From Fragilariopsis cylindrus CCMP1102 (taxonomy: Eukaryota; Bacillariophyta; Bacillariophyceae; Bacillariales; Bacillariaceae): 64,000 nucleotides of DNA. The position numbers were made by a program, and so were the translations under genes. Shown one piece after another: positions 47,131-58,365 of this stretch; the stretch's first letter is position 1, and each line of letters begins with the position of its first letter. The stretch covers positions 62,001 through 126,000 of the forward strand of contig FMBT01000358.1 in the NCBI GenBank assembly GCA_900095095.1, written 5' to 3'. The notes below the pieces were generated by a model that was not told the origin of the DNA, ran no database searches, and saw nothing but the letters and a program-made list of their open reading frames with translations.

Positions 47131-47807
47131 ATGATCTCTATGTAGCAGATTAAGTAGGATGTAACTTTAGTGTATTGTTAGCTAGCTAGTTAGTTAGTTA
47201 TTTAGTTGTTTAGAATGAAAATTCCCTCTCTCTGGTTGTGGTGCGAACTGGGTGAACCAGTATGATCACACAGTAGAAGCAATAGCTAGAAGTAGCGTAA
47301 CAACATCGTCTAGCTAGCTAGCATAAACATAGTCTGATCGGAATGTCATATATACAATACAATGTAATATAATATAATATATTGAATATAGGATTGTTAA
47401 ATCCATCATACTGTATTAATTATTAATACACGAGAATAGTTAATAAGTCGTTAGTGGTGCCATACACGGAACATTGAAACACGAACATAATAATATTATG
47501 AACCCATTTTTAAGTCATAGATGATAAAGTATGATGTCAAAATTGATGGCTTTTTTTCATGCTAGGTTGATCGTCAAATATCAAATAGTATAGCTTGTAA
47601 ATGCATTTTAAATATCTTGAAAGTGGGATGAGAACATGATCAACTAACTCACTAGGAATAAAGGATTCTTAGTAGACAGTTCCGAGTCCAAAACAAAATC
47701 AACATCATTCCTGACGTGCTTCCGATTTTCACTACGCAGTTACAAATACGTGCTTTCGTCTCGATTCAATTAGCTCCAGCACGAACGACGAAAAAAACGT
47801 GGGGATC
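46912..47807. other. Intergenic with TA microsatellite
   Basis: About 0.9 kb between plus-strand genes. It contains TA repeats (47099–47127), TAGT/TAGC repeats (about 47178–47210) and TAATA runs. No gene supported. Confidence 0.45.
47099..47127. repeat. TA dinucleotide repeat
   Basis: About fourteen uninterrupted TA units in non-coding DNA downstream of the His/Gln-rich gene. Confidence 0.85.
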
Positions 47808-49429
47808 ATGGCCTCAAATCCATATATGTCTAAGCCATTTTTCTTCGTGGTTTTACTCCTCTGTGTACTATTGAGCGTGAGTAACATTCGTGATGCGATG
47901 ACTCAATTACCCGTCGCCCTCGATAGTGGTACTATCGATGAGAGCATTTGGAATAACGAGGATAAATTTAGGGAGGAATCGAGTACTAATTCCAATAGAA
48001 CAATAATAAAAGATCTTCCGATTAAACTTCCACTTTTGATGATATTGCAATATCAAACAAGGAGACGAGTACGGATATCGCTGTAAATACAACGATAATA
48101 AGATATCATCAAATTGAACATGCTACTACTGCTTTGGATGTTGCAACATCAAAAAAGGTGACGAATAATAAAACGATAACAGAAGATCTTCCGATTTCTA
48201 CCGATCCTTTTGATGTTGTAACACCAAACAACGACAATACAGGTGCGTATCGTGTACGGGGATACGTCATCGTCATCGTCATCGTCATCGTCATTATCAA
48301 CCCTTTCTTTTATACCATCCAGCGATCTAATCTTCTATTTTTATCTCATTTTTCTGCAGTGATCAGCCTGGTATCTATGGGAAAACTTGTTGATACATTT
48401 CTAGTTGAACGATGTATACGAACAATACGAAGACGAGGACTTTTTTTGGGAACAATTTGGTATTCACGGATGACATAGGCTATCAACGATATCAACACAG
48501 TATTTTACCTTGGGACAATCGAACTAGAATCATTGAAGGTCGTAACGAAGATTTGTACCCAATGGAGGAGATCGAAGAAGAGAATGAAAAGAATGTCACC
48601 GCTGGTAGTGTGCGACCCAAAAAATACGCCCAAGAAACAATGATATTTAAAAGATTCAAAACTCATCATGCTAAGTACATAACTGAAGACCCGGCAATAG
48701 TAGATTCCACCATTCGATATGTGTTGTATGTAGACGTGGATAATATCATCGGAGCCCCTTTGTCCACTTTTTTTAAAGATTACGTCAGAACGGTGACCGA
48801 TGAAGTCGAACAGATCTCCAAAAATAACAGCGATCATAACTTTAGCTTTGTTAGTATGTTTCGAGACAAACATTTACGTGGGAAGATGCACAGGTAGGTA
48901 GGGTCCTACACTTTTCTCTATCTATATACACCTTCCTTTTTTTCATTTCTACCATGTCGTACTAACTTTGATTCCCTCTGTTGAAAATAGCGGAGTGATC
49001 CTTTTTGATCTTCTTCACCAAGATCGTTGTGTAAATGGGTGGAGGAACGAAATGGATTCCTTTTGGCATGCCAGTGATCAAACTATGCTACTTCGGGTTT
49101 TGGACAATTATGATCGTTATCGTTGCCGTGTCTTTGCTCTCGTACATGGGCATATTGCCTTTGCGAACAAGAGACTTATGACAGACGCTGCGAATGCGAA
49201 CGCGAACGCGAATCCAAACATGACAGTAGATCGAAATAAAAGGAGAAGGAAGAAATTAACACTTCCTACATTTGTGCATGTAACAAACTATCGTGTAAAA
49301 AGAATCAATAATGCAACCATCCATGAAGGTTTTTTACGATACGTCCTTGATTTGAAAGATAATGAAACTCTTGCAAATAACACTAGCTGGGAAGAAGTTG
49401 TTTCTCCTACAGGAAAAAGAACAATATAA
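47808..49429 (+). CDS. Type II membrane glycosyltransferase-like protein, three exons (two frameshifts)
   Basis: Exons 47808–48242, 48360–48893 and 48991–49429; introns are 117 bp (GTGCGT…TGCAG) and 97 bp (GTAGGT…AATAG). With one base added at A3 48024–48026 and one at T7 48441–48447, the length is 469 residues and every splice phase fits. The ATG at 47808 precedes a membrane helix (about 10–27, FFFVVLLLCVLLSV). A Thr/Asn-rich stem repeats the unit TI-x-x-DLPI. The catalytic part begins VISLVSMGKLVDTFLVERCI, continues NNLVFTDDIGYQRYQ, and has YVLYVDVDNIIGAPL, where DVDN looks like the metal/nucleotide-sugar DxD motif of GT-A enzymes. Then come FLLDL-like GVILFDLLHQDRC and HASDQTMLLRVL. Golgi location is inferred. 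Donor and acceptor are unknown. Confidence 0.65.
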
Positions 49430-49978
49430 GTGAAATCGTCGACACCATCATAGCTATGTAGATGGATGGGTGGGTGGTGTGACGGTGCCTCAGTGAATGA
49501 TTCCCTCTTTAAAACATATAACACTATCATGGTTGAGATGTTTACTAACATTTGCATTGTCTAGAGGTTTTTTTTAAAACAAGGCACAGCACAGTCAATA
49601 TCTTCTGACTAAATTTTTTTATTATTAATGTCCCTCAAAATCATAAAATGATTTTGTTCCGTACATATTTTGTGTGGACTCGATGTAGAAGACATGCAAT
49701 ATAACGAGGGTTGATTCTTATTTACTCTGCCTAGCTAGTAGGTTATTGCATTTGATGAATATGAATCGATAATATTTCATTAAACCATTATTTTCCGTTC
49801 TCTATTACAGTACATGTACTGAAGTACCAACAGGATTTTTCTTAGAATATCTTACTGTAAATTGCATATATGTATATATATATATGTATATCTTATATAT
49901 GTATGATAGTATATATTATCTACTATCGATAGCCGTTTGACGGTACACGCAGATTGGAAATCCTTCTTAAAACAATCG
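49430..49978. other. Convergent intergenic region
   Basis: About 550 bp holding the 3' flanks of the glycosyltransferase-like gene and the small coiled-coil gene. It has TA/TG-rich repeats (about 49866–49915) and a palindromic run TACAGTACATGTACTG (about 49808–49823). No gene supported. Confidence 0.45.
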
Positions 49979-50503
49979 TTATTCTGTTTTGGTTTCACCG
50001 TCCTCTATCAATGAATCCTTTAATCGTTTGCTCGGTTTAAAGTTTGGGTGATCTACAAGCAACTGTTCTTCTTTTATCCTTCGTTTCTCTTCGTGAATAC
50101 TATCCATAGATTTCAGTGTGTCCCCTCGTCCGTTATCATCTTTTGACGACCCCTGTCGTGGTCCCTCCTTAAGCTCTTCGACTTCCTTCAATAAGTAGGC
50201 TATATCTTTCTTCATTCTTTCTAAATCGTTCGCTCGTTCCTCAACATATGCCTTCCGTTCTGCTGCTGTCTTTGGGATATATCGCTCAATTTGTTCTTCA
50301 TTCATACCCGAATCTCTCAAATATTTTATCTCGTCTCGTCGGTAATCATTCTTGAGAAAATTTCGAATGACAAAAAAACCTGCTAGTAATAACAGAGCGT
50401 TACGTAAATTGAATTTTGGGGAACGTAGTATATTTCTGGAAAACTGGTTATTGAATCTACCATTGCCACCAGGAGGAGGTACTTGTACACCAAATCGATT
50501 CAT
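49979..50503 (-). CDS. Small membrane-anchored coiled-coil protein, 174 residues
   Basis: I place the start at the ATG 50503 (MNRFGVQVPPPGG). The open frame extends upstream without an ATG. The N-terminus is basic, followed by one membrane helix (about 35–50, ALLLLAGFFVIRNF). A charged helical region follows: YLRDSGMNEEQIERYIPKT, then AAERKAYVEERANDLERMKK and AYLLKEVEELKEG, a probable coiled coil. The tail is charged (RIKEEQLLVDHPNF). The N-terminal part has the character of a mitochondrial or plastid inner-membrane small protein, but I do not recognise the family. Confidence 0.55.
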   Translation of the reverse strand: MNRFGVQVPPPGGNGRFNNQFSRNILRSPKFNLRNALLLLAGFFVIRNFLKNDYRRDEIKYLRDSGMNEEQIERYIPKTAAERKAYVEERANDLERMKKDIAYLLKEVEELKEGPRQGSSKDDNGRGDTLKSMDSIHEEKRRIKEEQLLVDHPNFKPSKRLKDSLIEDGETKTE

Positions 50504-52324
50504 GATGAATAGGACTTCACCGGTACACAATTTGTAGTTTCAGCAAGTTGTGTTGTTCCATGTTCCACTACAGTATTAGATTGAAGCTAAGTGTAAAAAT
50601 AATTACCGGTAATGAATTAAAATTGTTTGGAAAATTCGAAAACTGTTTAGAATAATCTTGACCATGTTCACCCTAACTCACCGTAGCGCAGGGGTAATAA
50701 TCTATACATTATTACCCCTGCCGTAGCGCGTGTCTCAGTGAAATAAATTAAAGGAAACTAATCTATTCAATTTGTGCTGGTGGGATTGTGCCATTCACGT
50801 TTCAAAAATGTGCCGGATACCGAGACGCGCTAGGGTGAACATGGTCCTGATGCTTCAATTCCTTCGTTCCTCCTGTGATTTTTGATTTTTGGTCATTTAA
50901 GCAAATCGGTGTACTCGCAAGGTGTACTGTCTGTCTCTGGCAACCAGATGGATACTGTAACAGTGAGCCACCAAAAGGACACAAAAGTCAAAAACATAGT
51001 GAAATTATTCTCTGTGGCTTAAAATAGTGTCTTGGGGGGTTTTCTCTTGAGGTTTGATTGATAATAGAGGGGCAAATTTCGGTCTGCCATAAAAGAGTGT
51101 GGTGGTGGAAGTAAGTCACAAGTCACTGTGAGTGAATGAACACATAAATAGTACAGATATCTTGAACAACTAAGCTCGCTATTTGTTGGAATACACCATA
51201 ATGGAAGTATTGCTGACTAACTCTGCCCGTACAGTACAAGTACAAGTGCATTGAAATAAGAAATTCTTTTTGCACATTGTTTATTAAAAAGAAAATTGAT
51301 TTTGTCCAATTCTTCACTTCCGTTTCCATCTCCAAAGATTTTCATTCTTTTTATATGAAAATTATCGCGTGTTTTTTACACACGTAAAATACCACAGATT
51401 TCCTTATAGCTTGAAAGCTGTTAATAGTAGTGTATAGTAGCATGGGTACCACAAAAGAGTAATGAGAACCACCTCTTCCCACTGAACAGACTTGTGAGTT
51501 ATCTTACCATGTATAAGACCAATGTCTAATATAGAAGGAGGAAAGCACACACTGTTGTTCTAATAGTTGCAACTTGCCACAGCATAAAGTTTGTGAATTA
51601 GCCTGGTGGAAAATTCTTTGAACCACCTTGCTGTATATTGACAGTGGTTTTCTAGGAGCTACATGTGCTGTGCAAATGGCATATAAAAATTGGTGCCCAG
51701 CATAATCATTATCATCATCATCAACAACATCAACAACAACATCAACGAAAGTGTACATTCTCATGCTGTGAGTGGCACAAATCAAACAGAACCTAGCTGC
51801 ATTATCCAACAAACGTGCTTTCTAGGGTTGTCCAAGTCTTTAAGTGATGTGTCAGCTAAACAATGTTGTTCCTTGGCTTTGGTACAACCAGGTACGTATA
51901 TTTGTAGTATTTTTTCTCTCTATGCAGAGGTCTAACTGCTTTTGGGGATTTGATCTACCTCAAGGATGTACGTGTCCCAACAAAATATCCATCAATGGTT
52001 GCCACAACCACAATATTGTAGCTAATGCTTTGGGTATCAAAATGTTAAGATTCTGCAGGTATATTATAGCGAGATAAGGTAGATTAGTTACAAACAGTAC
52101 ACATATATTTATAATGAGTCCATAATATTTGCAGTCACTGCAAATGGATAGCACTTGAAGACATCTGATGAGCAAGATATCTTGAATAAGAGGGGATTGT
52201 GGGAGTAAGACAGGAAGTAAACAGGTACTATATGGGTATGCAATCCTATAGAAGAGAGTTCGCGTATGCAACAGGTATAGGAGCTACAGCATAGTAGAAA
52301 ACACATCTAGGTTATTTATTCTGT
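50504..52324. other. Intergenic with inverted-repeat element
   Basis: About 1.8 kb upstream of the coiled-coil gene and downstream of the large membrane-protein gene. It contains the 187-bp inverted-repeat element (50660–50846), a CAT/CAA triplet run (about 51704–51746) and no supported gene. Confidence 0.5.
50660..50846. mobile_element. 187-bp element with 16-bp perfect terminal inverted repeats
   Basis: GACCATGTTCACCCTA at 50660–50675 is repeated as its exact reverse complement at 50831–50846. Inside lies a perfect 14-bp hairpin (GCAGGGGTAATAAT, 50688–50701, with 50708–50721) around a 6-nt loop. A second pair, TAGCGCGTGTCTC (about 50724–50736) and GAGACGCGCTA (about 50822–50832), is inverted too. 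No clear target-site duplication is visible. A non-autonomous DNA element is the simplest reading. Confidence 0.65.
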
Positions 52325-55300
52325 CTACTTTTTATGAGGTAACTTTTTTGAATTGGTCGAAATGTTGATTGGTAGAGGCGAAACACTACTTTCCTTTCTC
52401 TTCTTCGATGGGAGTGAAATGGACTTCGGTACATCATTAATGGATGTTAGTACGTCTGGTACGGCTTCCCAAGTAGACTCCTCTCTGAAGAACTTTTGCG
52501 AAATCTTTTTTATGGAATTCGATGGAACCCAATCAGCGACGTAGTTGGATTTGATGTAGGGTCTTCTATCAGATTTTGAAACGCGAACGACCTCAACAGA
52601 ATTTGTTTCGTTCTCGTTCTCGTTCGAAAGTGGAATCGATTTGTTACATCGATAATCGCTTGCAGTAGCTCCCTTACTAGAACATGCACTTGATCTATAC
52701 AGTCTTCTTTGTTTTCGAGCTCGCATCGAGCTGTACGCTCTATCTTTCCTTGGTGGAATTTCCGATCCCATCGGAGTTCGTTTTGGCTTATCATCTTCTC
52801 CCTGGGGAAAGTTAAAGGGGTCATCATCAGTCATATAATCACTGTCAGGGGGGAGGGTAGAAACGTATGATTCGCCAGTGTCGGATGTCTGACTCATATC
52901 TCTGTTATATCTAGGATTGTTTCCACTTGCTCCATTCTTCTCGTCCAATTTTGATTCCTCAGTTGCTTTTTCAGAAGCTGAAAAATTCGAAAATTGGGTC
53001 AAAATTTCATTTCCTCGTTGAGAATTAGAGGAGGAGCACGATGAACTAGACTTTGCGTTGTAGTCAGCTGATATTGTCACTCCTGTTTCTCTACGAGGTG
53101 CTTCTTTCCTTGAGATTTCACTCGGGTGGGGTGCACCAAGATGACTTTCAAGTTCTTTCAACCAACGTGGTTTTCTCTTTGGAAGTGGTCGAGGTAGCTC
53201 TTCTACCTTCGTTTGGTTTGCGTTTTCGTTTTCGTTTCCCTGTACGTAGGGCACGAAGGTTTCTTTCGTCTTGGGATCGACCGTGCTAGATGTGGATAAT
53301 AAAGAAGCATTCCTGTAGTTAACAGTCCGTTGTTTCTTGCTTCCACGACAGTCCTGAAATGAAGTGTCATGTTCTGTAACACCATCTTGATTCGGGTCGT
53401 TCAGTGCAAGATCTCCATTAACGTAAACTACATTCTCGAAAACACCAACTTGATCAACAGGTTCACTCTGATTCGACGCTCCTTCTGTTGAATTGGTATT
53501 GTCTTGTTTAGAAAGTTCACATGGTCTCTCTTCATGGAATGACCGTTCGCTAGATCTTTTTATTGGACCCTGGTATGGTTTATCTTGGGAAGCAATATCG
53601 TCACCGTAGTTCTGTGGGTTTGCTACTGACTGGTCAACTGTAGTAGGTGACATCAATGCTCTTTGATTGTGTTTCGAGCTTTTCTCGTGCAAAACTATGC
53701 CATACCTCTCATTCGACAGGTAGTTATCCCTGAGCACATTTCCATCGTGGAACGCTGATTTTTGATTATTGTGTGGCTGCATGGTAGAGCCTGGTTTATA
53801 CATGAAGCCGTTGGTCGTTATGGACTTATTTAATGAAGAGTTGTCAGTAAGAACTTCATCCATTTCAGCATTTGGACTCTCACGTGATCTGTGATCTTTG
53901 AGCAAGTAGTTTTTAGTCGTAGATTCCAGATTAATCGGTGCTTCTGTCTTTTCATTCGAACTTTTCGAGATCCCTTCAGCAGTACCCAATACTTCCGATG
54001 ATAAATGTGTCGTCTTCGGTAACTCTACCGAAGTGGTGGTGACACGATTTTGACCGTCTATATTGGATGGGAATGCAGATCCTAAAGATGCACCCGTGCA
54101 TGTTCCTTCAGTCTCGATACAACTGTTAGCAGACAAATTGTTTTTAGTGCGTTGCAAATCGATGGTAGTCCCCACGTCCATGATACCAACTTTGGTTGGT
54201 GCATCATCGTGCGCCACGGCTAGATGATCGTTATTTGAATCGAGATGCTCTTCCTTTGTTTCTTCCTTCCCTCTTTCTTCTTCATTGTCTTCGTTGTTGT
54301 TGGAATTGTCGCCACCACTGCGACTGTGATTAATGATATTGACGCCGTCGTCGTGTACTCTTTGGTGAGAAGCCATTCTGAAGCCATCCACCAAAACCGT
54401 TCCGAGATTCACTTGTTCTACTTTCTCTATAGTTTCTTCGATTTCCTGCAGCTTATGACTATAGTGATAGTCATATTCCTGCTCGTAATTACTTCCCTCA
54501 TCATTATCACTTCTTTCTTCTTCATCCTCGTCCTCTTTGTTTTCGTTGGCGACGCCCTCATTCGAGTTTATTTCTTCTTCGTGCTCTTGCCCTTGCTCTT
54601 GCTCTTCCTCTTCCTCATCGGTGGATTCGTCAGATTCTGTTTCTGGAGCTTCACTATGCTCATGTTCATGTTCATGTTTATCTTCATCTTCATCTTCATC
54701 TTCATCTTGTTGGTTTGTAACAGCATCCATTGCATCTCTCGGTGATAACAATGCTTGTTCCGACAATAAAGTTCGTTTAAATAGAGTTCCAACAGCTGTT
54801 GATATCATCATAATAAATGTACAAATAAAAACGTCGATGTAACCACGAAAATAATCATGAGAATCGTCGTTGTCGTCGTTGTTCTTGCCAGTATTTTCTC
54901 TTCTTGAGTCCAAACCGTCCGAGTGTAATACAGACGTAGGTGATTGATATAGATCTCCACAACGCCGCTGTTGGCGGTAATTCAGGAGCACCTTAGCTAC
55001 TGGATCAATGGTCGGTCGGGAATGAGCCCTTCGAGGTAGAGTAGCTAATCTTCGCGTCAATAGAGTCTTCGTCGCGTTTTCGTCACTTCGAATATCGTCT
55101 TCGTATTGGGACCTTTTGTATGACGAGATATTCGACATTGTAGCCATCGTCCCACAATTCTTCGTCAGGCTAACAATAAATGTTCTTGCGGCAGAGGACG
55201 GTGATGGCGAAGGTGACGATGGCGATGAAATAGAGGAAGTCGAAGTGTCGTAGCGCTTCAGGGGAATTATAAAAGTACAATTCGCAGTCCCCGACCAGTG

Positions 55301-56062
55301 GATCGTCCTTTCCCGTAACGACTGCGGAGTGATACTATCCACATCACCGTTATCGATTGGATCCTTCTCTACCTCTTTCGTCTTGTTCCATCTCAAAGGA
55401 ACACGCTGAAAATATGACGATGACGAAGAAGAGGGCTCGTCGTTGTTGGAACTAACTGTAATTTCCACTACGGACACGGTCCAAAAGATGTTGTTATTCT
55501 TTTCATGATATCTACCCGTACTCATCCCGCACTCGTCGCAACGTTGTTTATCATTACCGATGTGATCGTCCATTTCTCTATTGGTATTACTACGAGACAA
55601 ATATGTGCTTGTTGTACTCTCCTCATCTTCCACAAGAACTGAGATCAAAAGTAAGCCGTGCTGGTTGGAACGAATCGCCATATTTCTGTTATTGTTATTG
55701 TTATTGTTGATGTTGCTGTTAATGCTGTTAATGCTGTTAATGCTGCTGATGATGGTGGTGGTGGTGGTGGTGACAGTGGTGTCATCGCTACCAACTTCTT
55801 TCATTGTGGACGACAATGGTACGGATGTGCTCAGACGATCGTAGTTACCTATAGTAGGAATATTGTAATGCTCTCCTCGATCGCTACTTCTTTTTGTAGA
55901 GACGAGGATCTCATTGCGACGAAGATCATTGTGCGTGATTGTAGCTGACTTAGATAATGAGCAACACAAAGAGAGAATGAAAAAGACAAGACGCCAGTAT
56001 CGAGACGACCCGAACATCTGCGCAACTACTGGTTCGTCAACATTGCTATGCTTTGAAATCAT
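52325..56062 (-). CDS. Large type I membrane protein with acidic cytosolic tail
   Basis: Single exon, 1,245 residues, ATG at 56062. A hydrophobic segment near residues 24–40 (WRLVFFILSLCCSLSKSA) acts as a signal peptide or anchor. The lumenal part (about 45–400) is Ser/Asn/Thr-rich with strand-like pieces (WTVSVVEITVSSNND, IHWSGTANCTFIIPL, FIVSLTKNCG). One membrane helix lies about 410–430 (DVFICTFIMMISTAVGTLF). The cytosolic tail opens with a long Glu/Asp stretch (about 450–530, including EDEDEDEDKHEHEHEH). Later segments are charged and disordered, with PRWLKELESHLG, SDYMTDDDPFNFPQGEDD and a basic end (KKLPHKK). I do not recognise the family. The antisense open frames through the acidic repeats are shadows. 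Confidence 0.6.
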   Translation of the reverse strand: MISKHSNVDEPVVAQMFGSSRYWRLVFFILSLCCSLSKSATITHNDLRRNEILVSTKRSSDRGEHYNIPTIGNYDRLSTSVPLSSTMKEVGSDDTTVTTTTTTIISSINSINSINSNINNNNNNNRNMAIRSNQHGLLLISVLVEDEESTTSTYLSRSNTNREMDDHIGNDKQRCDECGMSTGRYHEKNNNIFWTVSVVEITVSSNNDEPSSSSSSYFQRVPLRWNKTKEVEKDPIDNGDVDSITPQSLRERTIHWSGTANCTFIIPLKRYDTSTSSISSPSSPSPSPSSAARTFIVSLTKNCGTMATMSNISSYKRSQYEDDIRSDENATKTLLTRRLATLPRRAHSRPTIDPVAKVLLNYRQQRRCGDLYQSPTSVLHSDGLDSRRENTGKNNDDNDDSHDYFRGYIDVFICTFIMMISTAVGTLFKRTLLSEQALLSPRDAMDAVTNQQDEDEDEDEDKHEHEHEHSEAPETESDESTDEEEEEQEQGQEHEEEINSNEGVANENKEDEDEEERSDNDEGSNYEQEYDYHYSHKLQEIEETIEKVEQVNLGTVLVDGFRMASHQRVHDDGVNIINHSRSGGDNSNNNEDNEEERGKEETKEEHLDSNNDHLAVAHDDAPTKVGIMDVGTTIDLQRTKNNLSANSCIETEGTCTGASLGSAFPSNIDGQNRVTTTSVELPKTTHLSSEVLGTAEGISKSSNEKTEAPINLESTTKNYLLKDHRSRESPNAEMDEVLTDNSSLNKSITTNGFMYKPGSTMQPHNNQKSAFHDGNVLRDNYLSNERYGIVLHEKSSKHNQRALMSPTTVDQSVANPQNYGDDIASQDKPYQGPIKRSSERSFHEERPCELSKQDNTNSTEGASNQSEPVDQVGVFENVVYVNGDLALNDPNQDGVTEHDTSFQDCRGSKKQRTVNYRNASLLSTSSTVDPKTKETFVPYVQGNENENANQTKVEELPRPLPKRKPRWLKELESHLGAPHPSEISRKEAPRRETGVTISADYNAKSSSSCSSSNSQRGNEILTQFSNFSASEKATEESKLDEKNGASGNNPRYNRDMSQTSDTGESYVSTLPPDSDYMTDDDPFNFPQGEDDKPKRTPMGSEIPPRKDRAYSSMRARKQRRLYRSSACSSKGATASDYRCNKSIPLSNENENETNSVEVVRVSKSDRRPYIKSNYVADWVPSNSIKKISQKFFREESTWEAVPDVLTSINDVPKSISLPSKKRKESSVSPLPINISTNSKKLPHKK

Positions 56063-56078
56063 ATTGTGTCTCGTTCGT

Positions 56079-56190
56079 CTGTTTGTTTGTCTGTTTGTTG
56101 TTTGTCTGTTTGTCTGTTTGTCTGTTTGTTGTTTGTTGTTTGTTGTTTGTTGTTTGTTGTTTGTTGTTTGTTGTTTGTTGTTTGTTGTTC
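56079..56190. repeat. TGTTTGT/CTGTTTG minisatellite-like repeat
   Basis: About 110 bp of GTTTGTCT and GTTTGTT units immediately upstream of the 1,245-residue gene, so probably in its 5' UTR or promoter (as CAAACAA on the sense strand). Confidence 0.85.
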
Positions 56191-56709
56191 ATGATGATTA
56201 CTGTGAGATATGGAGTTTATCAGTGATTTATGTTGAAGATGGCGTCATTTTCGAATTTGAAATTCGAAAATGCTATCAAGCAAACTCGTACGCTCATTGC
56301 TCCACACCGTGGAAAAACAAGCAACAATAAAATAGGAGCTACTACTTCAAGTACTGTACAATTATTAGGCATTGTACGAAGAAGACATTATTGATTTCTT
56401 CAATCACACTTTCTTGTACAATTGAAGAGGATCATTTCAGACAAGAAACTTAATTTAATTTAACTCATTGATTTACTATGTGATGTATATATATATGTAT
56501 ATATATATATATTTATTTATTGGTCTAGATAATTTCTTAAGCTGAGATCCAAAGAGTGTATATCTACTGTACCTAGTCACAACTGGTAGGTAGCATTGCT
56601 TTATAAATAATTCAATGTGTGAAGACTCGAAATAGCTGAGTCATGGCATCCTCTCACAATGCGCATTGGTTTGCTTTTATCAGATCAGATCTCTACATTT
56701 TACTATATC

Positions 56710-56749
56710 ATTATTGACATGCTCATTTCTTTATGAGCATGTCAATAAT
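56710..56749. repeat. Perfect 17-bp inverted repeat (hairpin)
   Basis: ATTATTGACATGCTCAT (56710–56726) is exactly complementary to ATGAGCATGTCAATAAT (56733–56749) around the 6-nt loop TTCTTT. It could form a stable cruciform or an RNA hairpin. It is not in a gene that I recognise. Confidence 0.8.
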
Positions 56750-56825
56750 AATCTGCGTTTGGACTTCATTTAATTAGTTTTCTTCAAATTCATTAGAACG
56801 ATTTATTCTCTCTGTTCCTACACTG

Positions 56826-56828
<3 letters not shown>

Positions 56829-56853
<25 letters not shown>
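56829..56853. repeat. CA dinucleotide repeat
   Basis: About twelve CA units in non-coding DNA. Confidence 0.85.
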
Positions 56854-56856
<3 letters not shown>

Positions 56857-58365
56857 ATTCACAAATGGGCAGACATAAAATTCCACTCAGTGATGATGAT
56901 AATGTAATGAGACAGGTTGCTACTGTTAAATGGAACTTGAAGTACCTAGTTAAAGTTACAGATTTATCTGTGAATTTTTCCAAACAGGCATGTTCAAAAC
57001 TGATATCGTATTAGATGGACTTGTTCTCATCCCATTGCTGTAGCCATTATCTTGGTTTGAACATGATAAATATTATGATTTTGATTCAACAGTCATCTTG
57101 TATCAAATATAGTATGTATATGGATGGGGAAGAGCATATCCACTTTGGCACTCTCCAAGTACAGACCCAGCATTCTGATGGTAACCATAAGTTTTTGAAG
57201 AGCAATCAGAGGAGATGATGTCAGACTGTGAGTGACTATCCAGAAGCAAAGAGGAAATCTACAAAAACAAACAAAGAGACAGAGCCTATATGCACCCTCC
57301 TTGCCACTTGGGAATCGGATCATCCTTCATATGGGACACACTTGTTGCTCATATATTTGAACCCCAGAGCAAGCTGTTTCAATTGCTCAAAGAGGAGCAG
57401 AGATAATCAATGTAGGAGATCTTTTGTTGTGTCATGTCAATATCCTATTGTGCTACTACCACCACATTCAGTCAGGCTTGTATCGGGATCCCGGCTTTTA
57501 GACAGTAGCAGGGTTGATTATACTGCAATGACCAGTAAGGATTACCTTCAATTTGTCCAGAGGATAGAAAAATTGTGTGGTGGTGGGGACGGCATTAATT
57601 AGATGGTAACATATTTATAAAAAAGAGAATATGAAGATGAAGGACTATACATTTCATTATTGCTATTTGGTGATGATGCATGCCACCTCAATGATATTTA
57701 TGGGATCAAAGAAATTTTGGCACATCAGAGAAATGATTCAGCTCTTCCTCTTTGTTGTCTTATGTTTTCAGCAAGAAGATGAAACCCAGATTCAAGTTTA
57801 GAAGAAGCAATGTAAGAATGTGCGTGGTTCACAAATGGGTGAAGATGTAATATTCCAAGTCTTCAGGAAATAGCCTTTGGTCCTGATTGTGGTTATCAGA
57901 CACCATCTCTATTATTTAATTATTTCTGAATCATGGCCAGGTAATGTTGGTGCAGTTACCTGGTGCTTTTGATATCCCTTCACTTTTAGGAGAGGGAAGA
58001 AAAGCTGCTGAAGCCAATAAACACAATTAAACTGAAATTCTGATGAAAGGATAGAAGGATACCTTCACAAGATATTGAAATTGCTTAGCGCAATTATTGA
58101 CATTCTTTCTCAGTCAAAAGAGACTGAATGTTTGTATGAAGCGAACCATAAGTTTTGATAGATACAACTCTTGGTCTTTCATCTCAATCACATACTAACA
58201 CAATCTATTTTGTTCTACCAATTTAATTGAAGGAATTGCTTAATAACTCTATTTTATTATCTAGGTATGTTTTTTTTTAAAGATCTTCCTATGCTAAGAT
58301 CGTCGGGAACAATGCATTAGCTATCAATCGTTTCTCTAGTCCTCTACTTTATTCGAATCTTCACA

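Larger units (their letters stand above)
56063..58365. other. Intergenic, repeats and hairpin, no gene recognised
   Basis: About 2.3 kb. The TGTTTGT-rich repeat next to 56063 lies in the 5' region of the large membrane-protein gene. Further along are a TA/TATG run (about 56488–56512), a perfect hairpin (56710–56749), a CA repeat (56829–56853), and an 8-bp inverted pair CCAGGTAA/TTACCTGG (57937–57963). A reading frame at 57228–57602 lacks an ATG and recognisable features. The composition suggests decayed or non-coding sequence. Confidence 0.45.

Noticed and set aside
54245-54745. Hydrophobic 166-codon frame on the plus strand
   Set aside because: Antisense to the Glu/Asp repeat of the 1,245-residue gene; the Phe/Leu/Ile runs are the complement of acidic codons.
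57228-57602. 124-codon plus-strand frame in gene-free DNA
   Set aside because: No ATG start, no recognisable motif, and it lies in repeat-rich DNA.
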